Assembly (NCBI GenBank): GCA_965230615.1
Contig: OZ246012.1
Coordinates: forward strand, 62,001-126,000
Direction of reading: 5' to 3'
Length of the DNA stretch: 64,000 bases
Origin: G965230615 sp965230615
Lineage (GTDB): Bacteria; Pseudomonadota; Gammaproteobacteria; HTCC5015
This document shows positions 42,508 through 51,155 of the stretch, one piece after another. Below the pieces are notes generated by a model. It did no database searches, was not told the DNA's origin, and worked only from the letters and a program-made list of their open reading frames with translations. Numbering within the stretch: position 1 is the first letter of the stretch; every line of letters starts with the position of its first letter. Made by a program: the position numbers and the translations under genes.

Positions 42508-45197
42508 TTTTTAAGGTCACTGGCTATTTCCGTGCCTCTTTGATAACGGTCAGCGGCATCTTTCTCTAGAGTTTTAGCGATAATCACCTCTAGATAGGGT
42601 GGTAAGTCCGGTTTAACTTCCAGCACGCTGGGGTGTGGATCATTGGTGATTTTGAACATCAATGATGCCATGGAATCTGCTTTAAAGGGCAGTTGGCCAG
42701 AGGCCATCTGGAATAACATCACGCCCAAAGAAAACAGGTCAGAGCGGCCATCGACTTTTTTACCCGCCAGCTGCTCAGGCGACATGTAAGAGGGTGTGCC
42801 TAATACCATACCGGTTTTAGTTTTGCTGGAGTCAGTAATGCGGGCAATACCAAAGTCGGTGATTTTTACCTGACCAGATTCAGGGTCATACATGATATTG
42901 GCGGGTTTGATATCCCGATGCACCACATTTTGCTGATGGGCATAATCGAGTGCCTCAGCCGAACTAATCATTAATTCGAGTACGGTTTTCAGTGGTAATA
43001 AGTTATCAGGCTTGGTGTAAGGGGCAAGGTCTTTACCTTTGAGGAACTCCATGGCAATAAACGCCAGATCATGTTCTTCACCGGCATCATAAATAGTGAC
43101 AATATTCGGGTGGTTAAGGCGGCCTGCCGTTTCTGCTTCGCGGAAGAAGCGTTCTTTCACGTCTTCCAGCTCGTCCTCATCAAACTCTTGTGAAAGCGCC
43201 ATGGTTTTAATCGCAACAACCCGGCTGATTTTGGGGTCTTTGCCCAGGTAAACAACCCCCATAGCACCTTTACCCAGCTCTTTTTCAACTTGATAACGGC
43301 CCAGCATCGGCTTCTCGACCGCGCCATCGCCTTCCATGATTAAGGTACCAGCGGTCGTTGAACCTCCTGAGCCGCCCAGCACAATGGTGTCTTCCATTTT
43401 TTTGCTACGGGCAATACGCTGCTCAACATCACGGAATTTAGGGTTAAATTCAGCGATATACTGGTAAACATTACCGGCTTTGGCAAATTGCCGTTTGCGT
43501 TCAAAGTCCAAGGCTAGGTTATAGAGTACTTCAGAAATACCATCATCTTTCGGGCATTTACGGAATTTTTCAAAAGCCATGTCCAGCTGACCTTGGCCCT
43601 GGAAGGCCAAGCCAAGCATTTTATTGCTCTCAGCAGACTCCATATCGGAGTGTAACTTACTGCGTTCGGTCACCAGGAAGCGCTTGGTGGTTAGCACCAG
43701 ATAGCCAAATGCCAGTATGGTGGCAGGTAGCATCAGTTGTACCCAGGTAGCCTGGGTTGTCATCAATATATAGTGTGTAATAAACAGCGCCAACAATAAA
43801 GCGCTGCTAATAATAGCGCCCATCTTCGCATTCAGGCGGGGCAGTAAAAAAATCACAAACAGCAAAATCAGCAAAATCGCAGCCAATTCAGCATATTGTG
43901 CCCAACTAGGCACGGTGAAAAAGTCTTCGTTCAGAATGCTCGACACGGCGTGAGCCAGAGATTCCGCCTCTGACATAATCGGATCGATGGGGGTCAGTTG
44001 CGGCTGGCCAATACCAGAAGCGGTAGGGCCGACAATCACGATCTTATCCCGGTATTTACTGGCAGGGACTTTGTTGGAGGTGACATCAAAGAAAGAGTCT
44101 ATTGGAAAAGCGCGCTCACCAGATTCCCCTTGGTAGAAAAAAGTCAGCATTTTAAGCTGGGCATCGGTATCAATACTTAGTCTGCCAAGCTTTACGCCTT
44201 CACCCAGTTGAGCGGTGATATCATCTACGGTCAGATTCAAGCTGCGGGCAGCGATCATCAAGGCATAAGAAGGGAAGTATTCGCCAAAATAGTTGCTGAC
44301 CAATGCTGATGTGCGGATGCCGCCATCGGTATCATCTAACCAGTTATTAATATTGCCTAAACCACTGGCAGCAAGGCCTATGTCATTGAGCGGTGTAATC
44401 GCCTGCACCGTCTCAGGGGGCAGTGAAGAATAGCCTTCAAGTTCTGCTCCGACATTGTCTTCGATATTTGTAATCGCTGTTTTTTGTACAAACTCAGGTA
44501 AGGCTTGGTCAGGGTTGCCGAAAGGCTCACCCCAGAGCAGCCACATAGGTGTTACGACATTGGCGGCATTTGCAAAACTACTGATCAATTTTCGATCAGC
44601 ATCTAAGTTGTTGTAAGCCTGATGCAGGGCAACTTCAATCTCTGCCACTGGCCGTTGAATATTGTTCAAGGAGTTTTGCAGGCGTTCTTGAAGAACCTCA
44701 TCACCCACACCCGTCAGTAGTCCTGCAAGGTGCTCAAAGCGATTACGTGGTTTGGCGGGTGCTGCTATCTCACTGTTTTCGTTAGTATTATCTTCGCTGG
44801 CTTCTGATGTGGCCGTAGGCGCTGTATCCAGTGTCAGGCTGGAGATATGTGTTTCTTTGTAGTAGGTCAGTATATCGCCGATATAGTCGAGGCCAGGGTC
44901 GATTTGGGCTTCGGAGAAAACCGGGGTGTAGGCAATCACTTTAGCGCCTGCACCGCTGAGCCGATCGATCATTTCAGCATGAATATCACGAGACCAGGGC
45001 CAGCGGCCCAGATTTTCCAGACTGGTTTCATCAATGGCGATAATGGCAATATTGTCACTTGCTTCGCGGGAAGAGCTGCGGACGCCGAAGTCATAAGCGT
45101 CATTTTCCAGCTTATCAGTGACCGGTGATGCCAATAATACCGCAAGCACTGCGAGTAAACCGTAAAACCAGTCTTGCTTCCAGAAGCTCGTTTTCAT
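42489..45197 (-). CDS. CHASE2-domain Hanks-type Ser/Thr protein kinase
   Basis: The 902-residue protein has a short cytoplasmic end, a first helix (about 12-28), a periplasmic CHASE2 sensor (about 30-425, with NLGRWPWSRDIHAEMI), three more helices (about 430-510), a helical TPR-like region (about 530-600), and a C-terminal kinase (634-902). The kinase has GKGAMGVVYLG, Lys664 in VAIK, Asp762 in VVHRDIKPAN, Asp781 in TDFGIAR and GTPSYMSPEQLAGKK with a normal activation loop, so it should be active. It heads the operon with the PP2C phosphatase and the FHA protein. The output is cytoplasmic while the sensor is periplasmic, suggesting envelope-stress or ligand control. The CHASE2 layout matches that of the cyclase at 30-32 kb. 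Confidence 0.95.
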   Translation of the reverse strand: MKTSFWKQDWFYGLLAVLAVLLASPVTDKLENDAYDFGVRSSSREASDNIAIIAIDETSLENLGRWPWSRDIHAEMIDRLSGAGAKVIAYTPVFSEAQIDPGLDYIGDILTYYKETHISSLTLDTAPTATSEASEDNTNENSEIAAPAKPRNRFEHLAGLLTGVGDEVLQERLQNSLNNIQRPVAEIEVALHQAYNNLDADRKLISSFANAANVVTPMWLLWGEPFGNPDQALPEFVQKTAITNIEDNVGAELEGYSSLPPETVQAITPLNDIGLAASGLGNINNWLDDTDGGIRTSALVSNYFGEYFPSYALMIAARSLNLTVDDITAQLGEGVKLGRLSIDTDAQLKMLTFFYQGESGERAFPIDSFFDVTSNKVPASKYRDKIVIVGPTASGIGQPQLTPIDPIMSEAESLAHAVSSILNEDFFTVPSWAQYAELAAILLILLFVIFLLPRLNAKMGAIISSALLLALFITHYILMTTQATWVQLMLPATILAFGYLVLTTKRFLVTERSKLHSDMESAESNKMLGLAFQGQGQLDMAFEKFRKCPKDDGISEVLYNLALDFERKRQFAKAGNVYQYIAEFNPKFRDVEQRIARSKKMEDTIVLGGSGGSTTAGTLIMEGDGAVEKPMLGRYQVEKELGKGAMGVVYLGKDPKISRVVAIKTMALSQEFDEDELEDVKERFFREAETAGRLNHPNIVTIYDAGEEHDLAFIAMEFLKGKDLAPYTKPDNLLPLKTVLELMISSAEALDYAHQQNVVHRDIKPANIMYDPESGQVKITDFGIARITDSSKTKTGMVLGTPSYMSPEQLAGKKVDGRSDLFSLGVMLFQMASGQLPFKADSMASLMFKITNDPHPSVLEVKPDLPPYLEVIIAKTLEKDAADRYQRGTEIASDLKKCLQQL

Positions 45198-45406
45198 GGA
45201 AAGTCCGTCATTTGTTTTGACTAATCACCAAAGATGATACTAAAAATTCAAGCTAAAACAATAGCTTTCATGCACTTTTTATAAGATTTTTGATATAAAT
45301 AGCACTGTGTTTATGTATAGCTCATTGACGCTATTATCGCAAAAGCAATTTATTGATATTATTGACCCTGCAGCAACCCCCTAAGGGACAACCAGAAGGA
45401 CACAAT

Positions 45407-47059
45407 ATGTCTGAGCCTAAACCACAAGATGAGGCCATGATGCTTAATTTGCTTGAGCGTGTTGAGCGGCTAAACAGCATTGGCATTGCTTTATCCGCCG
45501 AAAAAGACCCGGCTAAGCTACTGGAGATTATTTTGCACGGCGCAAAGGCATTGACCAATGCCGATGGTGGAACGCTGTATACGGTTATTCAGGATAAAGA
45601 CAGCCAGAGCCAGGTTTTGCAGTTTGACATCATTGCCACTGACTCGCTGGGGATCGCCAAAGGCGGCACTATTGATGAGCCTATCAGTTTTGCACCGATA
45701 CCGCTGTATGACGAGCAGGGCAAGGCCATCAAAGATATGGTCGTCACCTGTGCGGTACATGAGCGCAAAACGATTAATATTGAAGATGCCTATTATGCCG
45801 AAGGCTATGATTTCAGTGGCACGCGTCGCTTCGATAAAAATACCGGCTATCGAACCCATTCTTTGTTGACGATTCCCATGCTCAATCATGAGGATGAAAT
45901 TATTGGTGTGCTGCAGCTTATTAATGCGCAAGAGCCAGAAACGGGCATTGTCGTGCCATTTTCGGCGACCGATCAGCGGATGGCCGAATCGCTTGCTTCG
46001 CAAGCTGCGGTGGCATTGACTAACCAACGCTTGATTTTGGACTTAGAAGAGCTGTTTAAATCTTTTATTCAGCTGATCGCATCGGCGATTGATGAAAAGT
46101 CGCCTTATACCGGTTCGCATTGCCGACGTATTCCTGTTTTGACCATGAGCCTGGCTGAAGCGGTGCATGCCACCGAGGAAGGGCCATTGGCTCATTTTGC
46201 CATGAGTGATAAAGATCGCTATGAATTAGAGACCGCCGCCTGGTTGCATGATTGTGGCAAGATAACCTCTCCTGAGTATGTGATTGATAAGTCGACCAAA
46301 CTGGAAACTATCTTTGATCGTATTCAATTACTCGATACCCGCTTTGAGGTGCTCAAACGGGATGCCGAAATCGCCTATTGGCAGGCATTGGCGACTGCCG
46401 CTGATGACAATGCACGACAAGCCTTAAAGCAAGATTTAACCGCGCGTTTGGCCCAAATTGATGCAGACAGAGACTTTTTACGCAAAGCTAATGTCGGTGG
46501 GGAGTTTATGTCAGCCGATGATCAGCAGCGGGTGCGTGATATTGGGCGGCAGCGGTGGACTGACCCGGACGGCCAGCAAGTGCCCCTGTTAAACCCCGAG
46601 GAGATCTATAATCTGACGATTGCCAAAGGCACACTGACCCCGGAAGAGCGCACCATTGTCAATAATCATATGGTGGCAACGATTAAGATGCTGGAGTCTT
46701 TGCCGTTTCCGAAACATCTGGCCAATGTGCCGGAATATGCCGGTGGGCATCATGAACGTATGGATGGTAAAGGTTATCCCAAAGGTTTAACCAAAGACGA
46801 AATGTCGGTACCAGCACGTGTTATGGCCATTGCCGATGTGTTTGAAGCTTTGAGCGCGCGCGACAGGCCTTATAAAAAAGGCAAAACACTGACCGAGTGT
46901 TTGCGGATTATGAGCAGCATGACGCTCAATAATCATTTGGATCCAGATCTATTTGATATTTTTGTGCGTCAAAAAGTGTACTTGGATTATGCGCATGAGT
47001 TTATGCATCCAGAACAGATTGATGAGGTTGATGTTAGCCTGCTGCCGGTTTATGCCTGA
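45407..47059 (+). CDS. GAF-HD-GYP domain protein, probable c-di-GMP phosphodiesterase
   Basis: From ATG 45407 (AGAAGGA upstream) the 550-residue cytoplasmic protein has a GAF domain (about residues 30-215) and an HD-GYP domain. The catalytic HD is in AWLHDCGKIT (about 281) and the GYP motif in GGHHERMDGKGYPKGL (about 447-462). HD-GYP enzymes usually degrade c-di-GMP. The HD and GYP motifs are about 165 residues apart, roughly 100 more than usual, because of a helical insert (about 305-405). The gene is divergent from the CHASE2 kinase operon with 209 bp between. The GAF domain may bind a cyclic nucleotide or another small molecule. Confidence 0.9.
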   Translation: MSEPKPQDEAMMLNLLERVERLNSIGIALSAEKDPAKLLEIILHGAKALTNADGGTLYTVIQDKDSQSQVLQFDIIATDSLGIAKGGTIDEPISFAPIPLYDEQGKAIKDMVVTCAVHERKTINIEDAYYAEGYDFSGTRRFDKNTGYRTHSLLTIPMLNHEDEIIGVLQLINAQEPETGIVVPFSATDQRMAESLASQAAVALTNQRLILDLEELFKSFIQLIASAIDEKSPYTGSHCRRIPVLTMSLAEAVHATEEGPLAHFAMSDKDRYELETAAWLHDCGKITSPEYVIDKSTKLETIFDRIQLLDTRFEVLKRDAEIAYWQALATAADDNARQALKQDLTARLAQIDADRDFLRKANVGGEFMSADDQQRVRDIGRQRWTDPDGQQVPLLNPEEIYNLTIAKGTLTPEERTIVNNHMVATIKMLESLPFPKHLANVPEYAGGHHERMDGKGYPKGLTKDEMSVPARVMAIADVFEALSARDRPYKKGKTLTECLRIMSSMTLNNHLDPDLFDIFVRQKVYLDYAHEFMHPEQIDEVDVSLLPVYA

Positions 47060-47068
47060 TTTTTACGC

Positions 47069-47095
47069 AGAGCCGCTGCTATTCATTGTGGCTCT
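47069..47095. other. Hairpin between convergent genes
   Basis: AGAGCC and GGCTCT (6 bp, 15-base loop) lie just after the HD-GYP stop. A short T-rich tail on the plus strand makes it a weak terminator candidate. Confidence 0.35.
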
Positions 47096-47135
47096 TTGTG
47101 GATATCTAGCAATACTCGATTAAGGTTGTCGGTAT

Positions 47136-48206
47136 TTATTCAGATGAGACTTTTTCAGCCTCAGCCACCGCATTTAAGCCATCTTTGAGCACAAAACAGT
47201 TAAAGCCGCTTTCGGCTAGAATGTAAGCTGCTGCTGAACTGCGCCGACCAGAGTCGCAGCATAAAATATACTGTTTATCTGTCGAGAGTGTTTTTATTTT
47301 CAGGCGCATGGAAATCATAGGTAAATTAGTGGCACCGTTGATATGACTGCGCTTGAACTCAGCGGGTAGGCGCACATCCAGCCAGTCGAGTTCACCAGCT
47401 TCAACTTGGCTTTTGGCTTTATCAAAGTCTAGCCAGTTTTGCACAGGCTCGTTTAATAAAGACATGAAGTCCTGCTTGGCCAGGCGAACCAGTGTGCCTT
47501 TGCTAAGCATGGTAATGGTGGCGTTACGTTTACTCTCAGAGATGAGTGCTTCTTCGCCGAAGCTGTCGCCAGGCCCTAATTGGGCAAGCTTAATACCCTT
47601 AGGGTTAGATTGCGTTGCGCGTGTGACCAATGCCCGGCCGTTTTTAATAACGTAAAAGTAGTCGCCGTCTTCACCCTGATTAATGATTTTGTCGCCCGGT
47701 TTATAATTAACCGATTCCATACGCATAAAGATGGCTTGAATATTGGCCGGTGGAACACGGTGAAAGGCTTTGGTTTGAAGGAGCTGCGTCATCCAGTCGC
47801 CTTCATCATCCTCTTCATTGTCGTCACCAATTTCTTCGACATGGTAGGTGCCGCTTTGATCCCAGGTCAGCATAATATCCAGCAGGTTGCTGTCTATTTT
47901 GATATAAGTGCATTCTTCACGTGCTCGGGCCGAGACCTGACGGGGTTGTGAATGGGCAATAGGGTGATTCGCTTCAGGTGTATTAGACTCAACCGTCTTG
48001 AGCTTTTCTTTATCGTTGAGCAGGTCAATACTGCCACTGAGTAGGTAGATATGTTGCTTATCGAAATCGGCTTTTTTAAACAAGTAGCGACCCGCTGCGA
48101 TGGTTTCAACAGGGGTTTTCTTGGCTAATTCCTGGATGTTTTCGGGATTTAGACTATTGATCGGTACTAATTGGTTTAGGTCGTTTTTATCAACAAGCGT
48201 ACTCAT
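47136..48206 (-). CDS. Cyclic-nucleotide-binding and rhodanese domain protein
   Basis: The 356-residue cytoplasmic protein has a degenerate N-terminal cNMP-binding-like domain (about 15-120), an intact cNMP-binding domain (about 140-245) with the phosphate-binding cassette around DSFGEEALISESKRNATI, and a rhodanese domain (about 260-352) with active-site CCDSGRRSSAAA. The cassette has the usual Gly-Glu and Arg, so cAMP or cGMP binding is plausible. There is no DNA-binding domain, so it is not a CRP-type regulator. Rhodaneses move sulfane sulfur or bind phosphate-like ligands. It is near, but not in, the kinase operon; a cyclase lies 15 kb away. Confidence 0.88.
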   Translation of the reverse strand: MSTLVDKNDLNQLVPINSLNPENIQELAKKTPVETIAAGRYLFKKADFDKQHIYLLSGSIDLLNDKEKLKTVESNTPEANHPIAHSQPRQVSARAREECTYIKIDSNLLDIMLTWDQSGTYHVEEIGDDNEEDDEGDWMTQLLQTKAFHRVPPANIQAIFMRMESVNYKPGDKIINQGEDGDYFYVIKNGRALVTRATQSNPKGIKLAQLGPGDSFGEEALISESKRNATITMLSKGTLVRLAKQDFMSLLNEPVQNWLDFDKAKSQVEAGELDWLDVRLPAEFKRSHINGATNLPMISMRLKIKTLSTDKQYILCCDSGRRSSAAAYILAESGFNCFVLKDGLNAVAEAEKVSSE

Positions 48207-48578
48207 TATGTCGTCTTTATGTTGTACAGCGTTAGCAATATCGCTTAAATTTTGTCGCTATAACTGACAAATAAGCCAGTTATCTACAGAATTGGGCATT
48301 ATCGGTACTGATGTATTACCCAGTTGTGTGTATTACTAAAGAGCAGTCAACCGTGTCAGATAGGCTTGATACAGTTTATAGGGGCAATTAGCTGTTTCAC
48401 GGGGGCCTTGCTCCTTACTTAGCCACTGCTCCATAGCCTCTATTATACAACTTCCAGTATCTTAGCAGATATTCCGACGATTTACGGAAATTACTTGTTG
48501 CATTTTAGTCTGCCTTTAATCAACATGGAATATGTACTACCGATAACAGACAGATTTTAACGGATTTTTGCCCTCCCA
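48207..48578. other. Divergent intergenic region, with a CTG-N10-CAG dyad
   Basis: This 372 bp holds no gene. At 48260-48283 there is an ATAACTG-N10-CAGTTAT dyad, which keeps the CTG-N10-CAG spacing of LexA boxes, about 55 bp upstream of the rhodanese gene. No clear promoter pair is seen for the methyltransferase gene. Confidence 0.45.
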
Positions 48579-49346
48579 GTGAGTGATATTGAAAATACCA
48601 GCCAGTTTTTAGAGGCTCTAAACCAGTGGTATACAACGCCATTTGGGCTACGCCTGAAAGCCGACGTTGCCAGCACTTTGTTGCAAGTTTTGCGCATGTT
48701 CACTGTGCATGAGCTGCTGCATTTGGGGGTCAGTGGCTTTGAGGAGTCATTGGCTGGTCAACGGCGTGAGCGTATGTTGTTTTATGCCGACTTGACCTGT
48801 GAGCAGTTATTATCAAGCAATGAAAACACCTTGCCTCTCAAAGCCGATAGTCAGCCTTGTGTGGTCTTGTTGCATGGCTTGGATGTTGCGCAAAGCCCGC
48901 ACAGTGTACTGCGTGAGCTAGAGCGTATTATTGCGATGGACGGCTATTTGGTTATCGTTGGTTTTAACACGCACAGCTTATGGGGAGGCTATCGCCCCCT
49001 GAGTAATTTAATGAACTTAATTCACTGGCGCCAAGATATACCCTGGCATTTGAATTTCCATAGCCCGGGCCGCCTGCGCGACTGGCTGGAGTTATTGGGC
49101 TTTGAAGTGTTGTCTACCCGCACGGTTAATTACCAGCCTTTGTGGCAGCATGATAAAATAATTCGGCGCAGCCGTTTTTTAAACGCCATTGGCAATATCG
49201 CGCTACCGGCGCTAGGCAATGTCTATGTCTCGGTTGCCAGAAAACGAACGGTGCCCATCACGCCCATTAAGTTTAAGTGGAAGCTGCGCTCAAAATTATT
49301 GCGCCCGAATGTGATTGAACCTACTGCCAATACGGCGATTAAATAG
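48579..49346 (+). CDS. YafS-like SAM-dependent methyltransferase
   Basis: The 255-residue protein matches the small methyltransferase encoded between gloB and rnhA in many gammaproteobacteria (yafS). It has a class I fold with a weak SAM motif LLHLGVSGFEESL, LLHGLDVAQSPHSVLRELERI, and GYLVIVGFNTHSLWG, then LNFHSPGRLRDWLELLGFEV. Its substrate is not known. The start is GTG 48579 without a clear ribosome-binding site. gloB is missing upstream, where the rhodanese gene now lies. rnhA follows in 10 bp. Confidence 0.85.
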   Translation: MSDIENTSQFLEALNQWYTTPFGLRLKADVASTLLQVLRMFTVHELLHLGVSGFEESLAGQRRERMLFYADLTCEQLLSSNENTLPLKADSQPCVVLLHGLDVAQSPHSVLRELERIIAMDGYLVIVGFNTHSLWGGYRPLSNLMNLIHWRQDIPWHLNFHSPGRLRDWLELLGFEVLSTRTVNYQPLWQHDKIIRRSRFLNAIGNIALPALGNVYVSVARKRTVPITPIKFKWKLRSKLLRPNVIEPTANTAIK

Positions 49347-49356
49347 TCAATAAACA

Positions 49357-49809
49357 ATGTCATCAAGCAATAAAAAACAGATCGAAATTTATACCGATGG
49401 AGCCTGTCGCGGTAACCCGGGGCCGGGTGGATGGGGTGTACTGTTACGGTATAATAACCATGAGAAAGAGCTCTATGGGGCAGATGCTGATACCACCAAT
49501 AACCGTATGGAGCTGATGGCGGCCATTCAGGGACTCGAAGCACTCACGCAGGATGGCTGTGATGTCGTATTAACAACGGACTCGGTCTATGTTATGAAAG
49601 GTATTACCGAGTGGATGCCAAATTGGAAACGACGCAACTGGCGTACGGCATCGAATAAGCCAGTACAAAATGTTGAGCTTTGGCAGCGCCTGGAAGCTGC
49701 CAGTCAGGCACATAATATTGAGTGGCGATGGGTCAAAGGCCATAGTGGTCATGCTGAAAATGAGCTTGCCGATCAATTAGCGAATCGTGCTATTGATGAA
49801 ATGCTTTGA
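49357..49809 (+). CDS. rnhA: Ribonuclease HI
   Basis: RNase HI cleaves the RNA of RNA:DNA hybrids. The 150-residue protein has all four acidic active-site residues: the Asp in EIYTDGACRGNPGPGG, the Glu in NNRMELMA, the Asp in TTDSVYV and the Asp in GHAENELADQLAN. Length is normal. It sits in the conserved yafS-rnhA-dnaQ order, dnaQ being 54 bp downstream on the same strand. Confidence 0.97.
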   Translation: MSSSNKKQIEIYTDGACRGNPGPGGWGVLLRYNNHEKELYGADADTTNNRMELMAAIQGLEALTQDGCDVVLTTDSVYVMKGITEWMPNWKRRNWRTASNKPVQNVELWQRLEAASQAHNIEWRWVKGHSGHAENELADQLANRAIDEML

Positions 49810-49863
49810 GTGTCAGTTTAATGTAGGTAAGGCTGTGCTGATAATGTTACTAAGGTAGAGTAT

Positions 49864-50574
49864 ATGCGTCAGATTGTATTAGATACAGAAACAACCGGTT
49901 TAGAACCTTCTGATGGTCACCGTATCATTGAGATTGGCTGCGTGGAAGTGATTAACCGCAAGGTGACAGAAAACCATTATCATCAGTATATACAGCCAGA
50001 TCGTGAGATCGATCAGGGGGCTATTGAGGTCCATGGTATCACCAATGAGTTTTTAACAGACAAGCCGCGCTTCAATGATATTGTTGAGAGTTTTTTAGAA
50101 TATATTGAAGGGGCCGAGCTGATTATTCATAACGCGGCATTTGATGTTGGTTTTTTAAATCACGAAATCAATTTAATGGGGCAGTCTTTGCCGTTGATTG
50201 AACAGTCGTGCAAGGTTACCGATACCTTAAAAATGGCGCGCAAGTTACATCCAGGGCAGAAAAATAATTTAGATGCTTTGTGTAAGCGCTACTTTATTGA
50301 TAACTCGCAACGGACATTGCATGGCGCTTTGCTGGATGCGGAGATCTTAGCCGAAGTGTATTTGGCTATGACCGGTGGGCAGGTCACATTAGGCCTGGAC
50401 AGCAACAGTGCATCCGCTGCCAGTCAGCAGCAAGAGGATGTTGAGGTGAATATCAGTCAGGGCAGCCTGTTACTGGTGCAGGCCAATGAGCAGGAGTTGG
50501 CAGCGCATGAAGCTATTCTGGCCGATATTCGCAAAGCCAATGATGGGGAATGTGTTTGGGATAAGTTGGATTAA
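49864..50574 (+). CDS. dnaQ: DNA polymerase III epsilon subunit (proofreading exonuclease)
   Basis: DnaQ proofreads for the replicative polymerase. The 236-residue protein begins QIVLDTETTGLEP (Exo I), with IIHNAAFDVGFLNHE (Exo II) and HGALLDAEILAEVY (Exo III), and a Q-rich linker with the C-terminal tail that binds the alpha subunit. AAGGTAGAG precedes the ATG. Unlike E. coli, where dnaQ and rnhA diverge, here they run in the same direction, as in pseudomonads. Confidence 0.97.
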   Translation: MRQIVLDTETTGLEPSDGHRIIEIGCVEVINRKVTENHYHQYIQPDREIDQGAIEVHGITNEFLTDKPRFNDIVESFLEYIEGAELIIHNAAFDVGFLNHEINLMGQSLPLIEQSCKVTDTLKMARKLHPGQKNNLDALCKRYFIDNSQRTLHGALLDAEILAEVYLAMTGGQVTLGLDSNSASAASQQQEDVEVNISQGSLLLVQANEQELAAHEAILADIRKANDGECVWDKLD

Positions 50575-50598
50575 GCTAACGCGGCTTGCCATACCGTT

Positions 50599-51078
50599 TT
50601 AGCCGTGCTTCATAATTCTTTGCTTGTCGCGTTGCCAGTCACGGTCTTTTTCTGTCGAGCGTTTATCATGCGCTTTCTTACCTTTTGCCAGACCAATATC
50701 CAGTTTGGCGCGGCCCTGTTTCCAATGCATATTCAGCGGTACGATAGTGTAGCCTTTGCGCTCAACAGCGCCAATCAGCCGGTTTAACTCGTGGCGGTGC
50801 AATAATAGCTTGCGCGAACGCACAGGGTTTGGGCTGATATGGGTTGAAGCCGTCGGTAAGGGCGATATATGCGCACCAAATAGCCAGGCTTCCGCTCGTT
50901 GTAGAAGTACATAGCTTTCTTTGAGCTGAACACGGCCATCACGTAAGCTCTTAACCTCCCAGCCCTCCAGGCAAAGGCCCGCTTCGAATTGATCTTCGAT
51001 AAAATAATCATGTCGGGCTTGCTTATTCTGAGCGATTGAGGCGGTTTTTGTGTTCTTATTGCTTTGTTTTTTTCCCAT
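50599..51078 (-). CDS. smpB: SsrA-binding protein SmpB
   Basis: SmpB binds tmRNA for trans-translation on stalled ribosomes. The 159-residue protein shows the OB-fold motifs HDYFIEDQFEAGLCLEGWEVKS, GAHISPLP and the basic C-terminal tail GKKAHDKRSTEKDRDWQRDKQ. No tmRNA gene is found beside it. It is tail-to-tail with dnaQ, 24 bp apart, and divergent from the NSS transporter. Confidence 0.97.
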   Translation of the reverse strand: MGKKQSNKNTKTASIAQNKQARHDYFIEDQFEAGLCLEGWEVKSLRDGRVQLKESYVLLQRAEAWLFGAHISPLPTASTHISPNPVRSRKLLLHRHELNRLIGAVERKGYTIVPLNMHWKQGRAKLDIGLAKGKKAHDKRSTEKDRDWQRDKQRIMKHG

Positions 51079-51155
51079 AAGACAGATAATATGCCGGGTT
51101 ACTAAGCCGACTTTGTTGTATTAGTCATAATAATTGTCAATCAAGAGATTAACAG

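Noticed and set aside
43000..45200. PpkA/PppA/Fha resemblance taken as a type VI secretion cluster.
   Set aside because: No Tss structural genes, Hcp or VgrG in the window; only the regulatory trio resembles that system.
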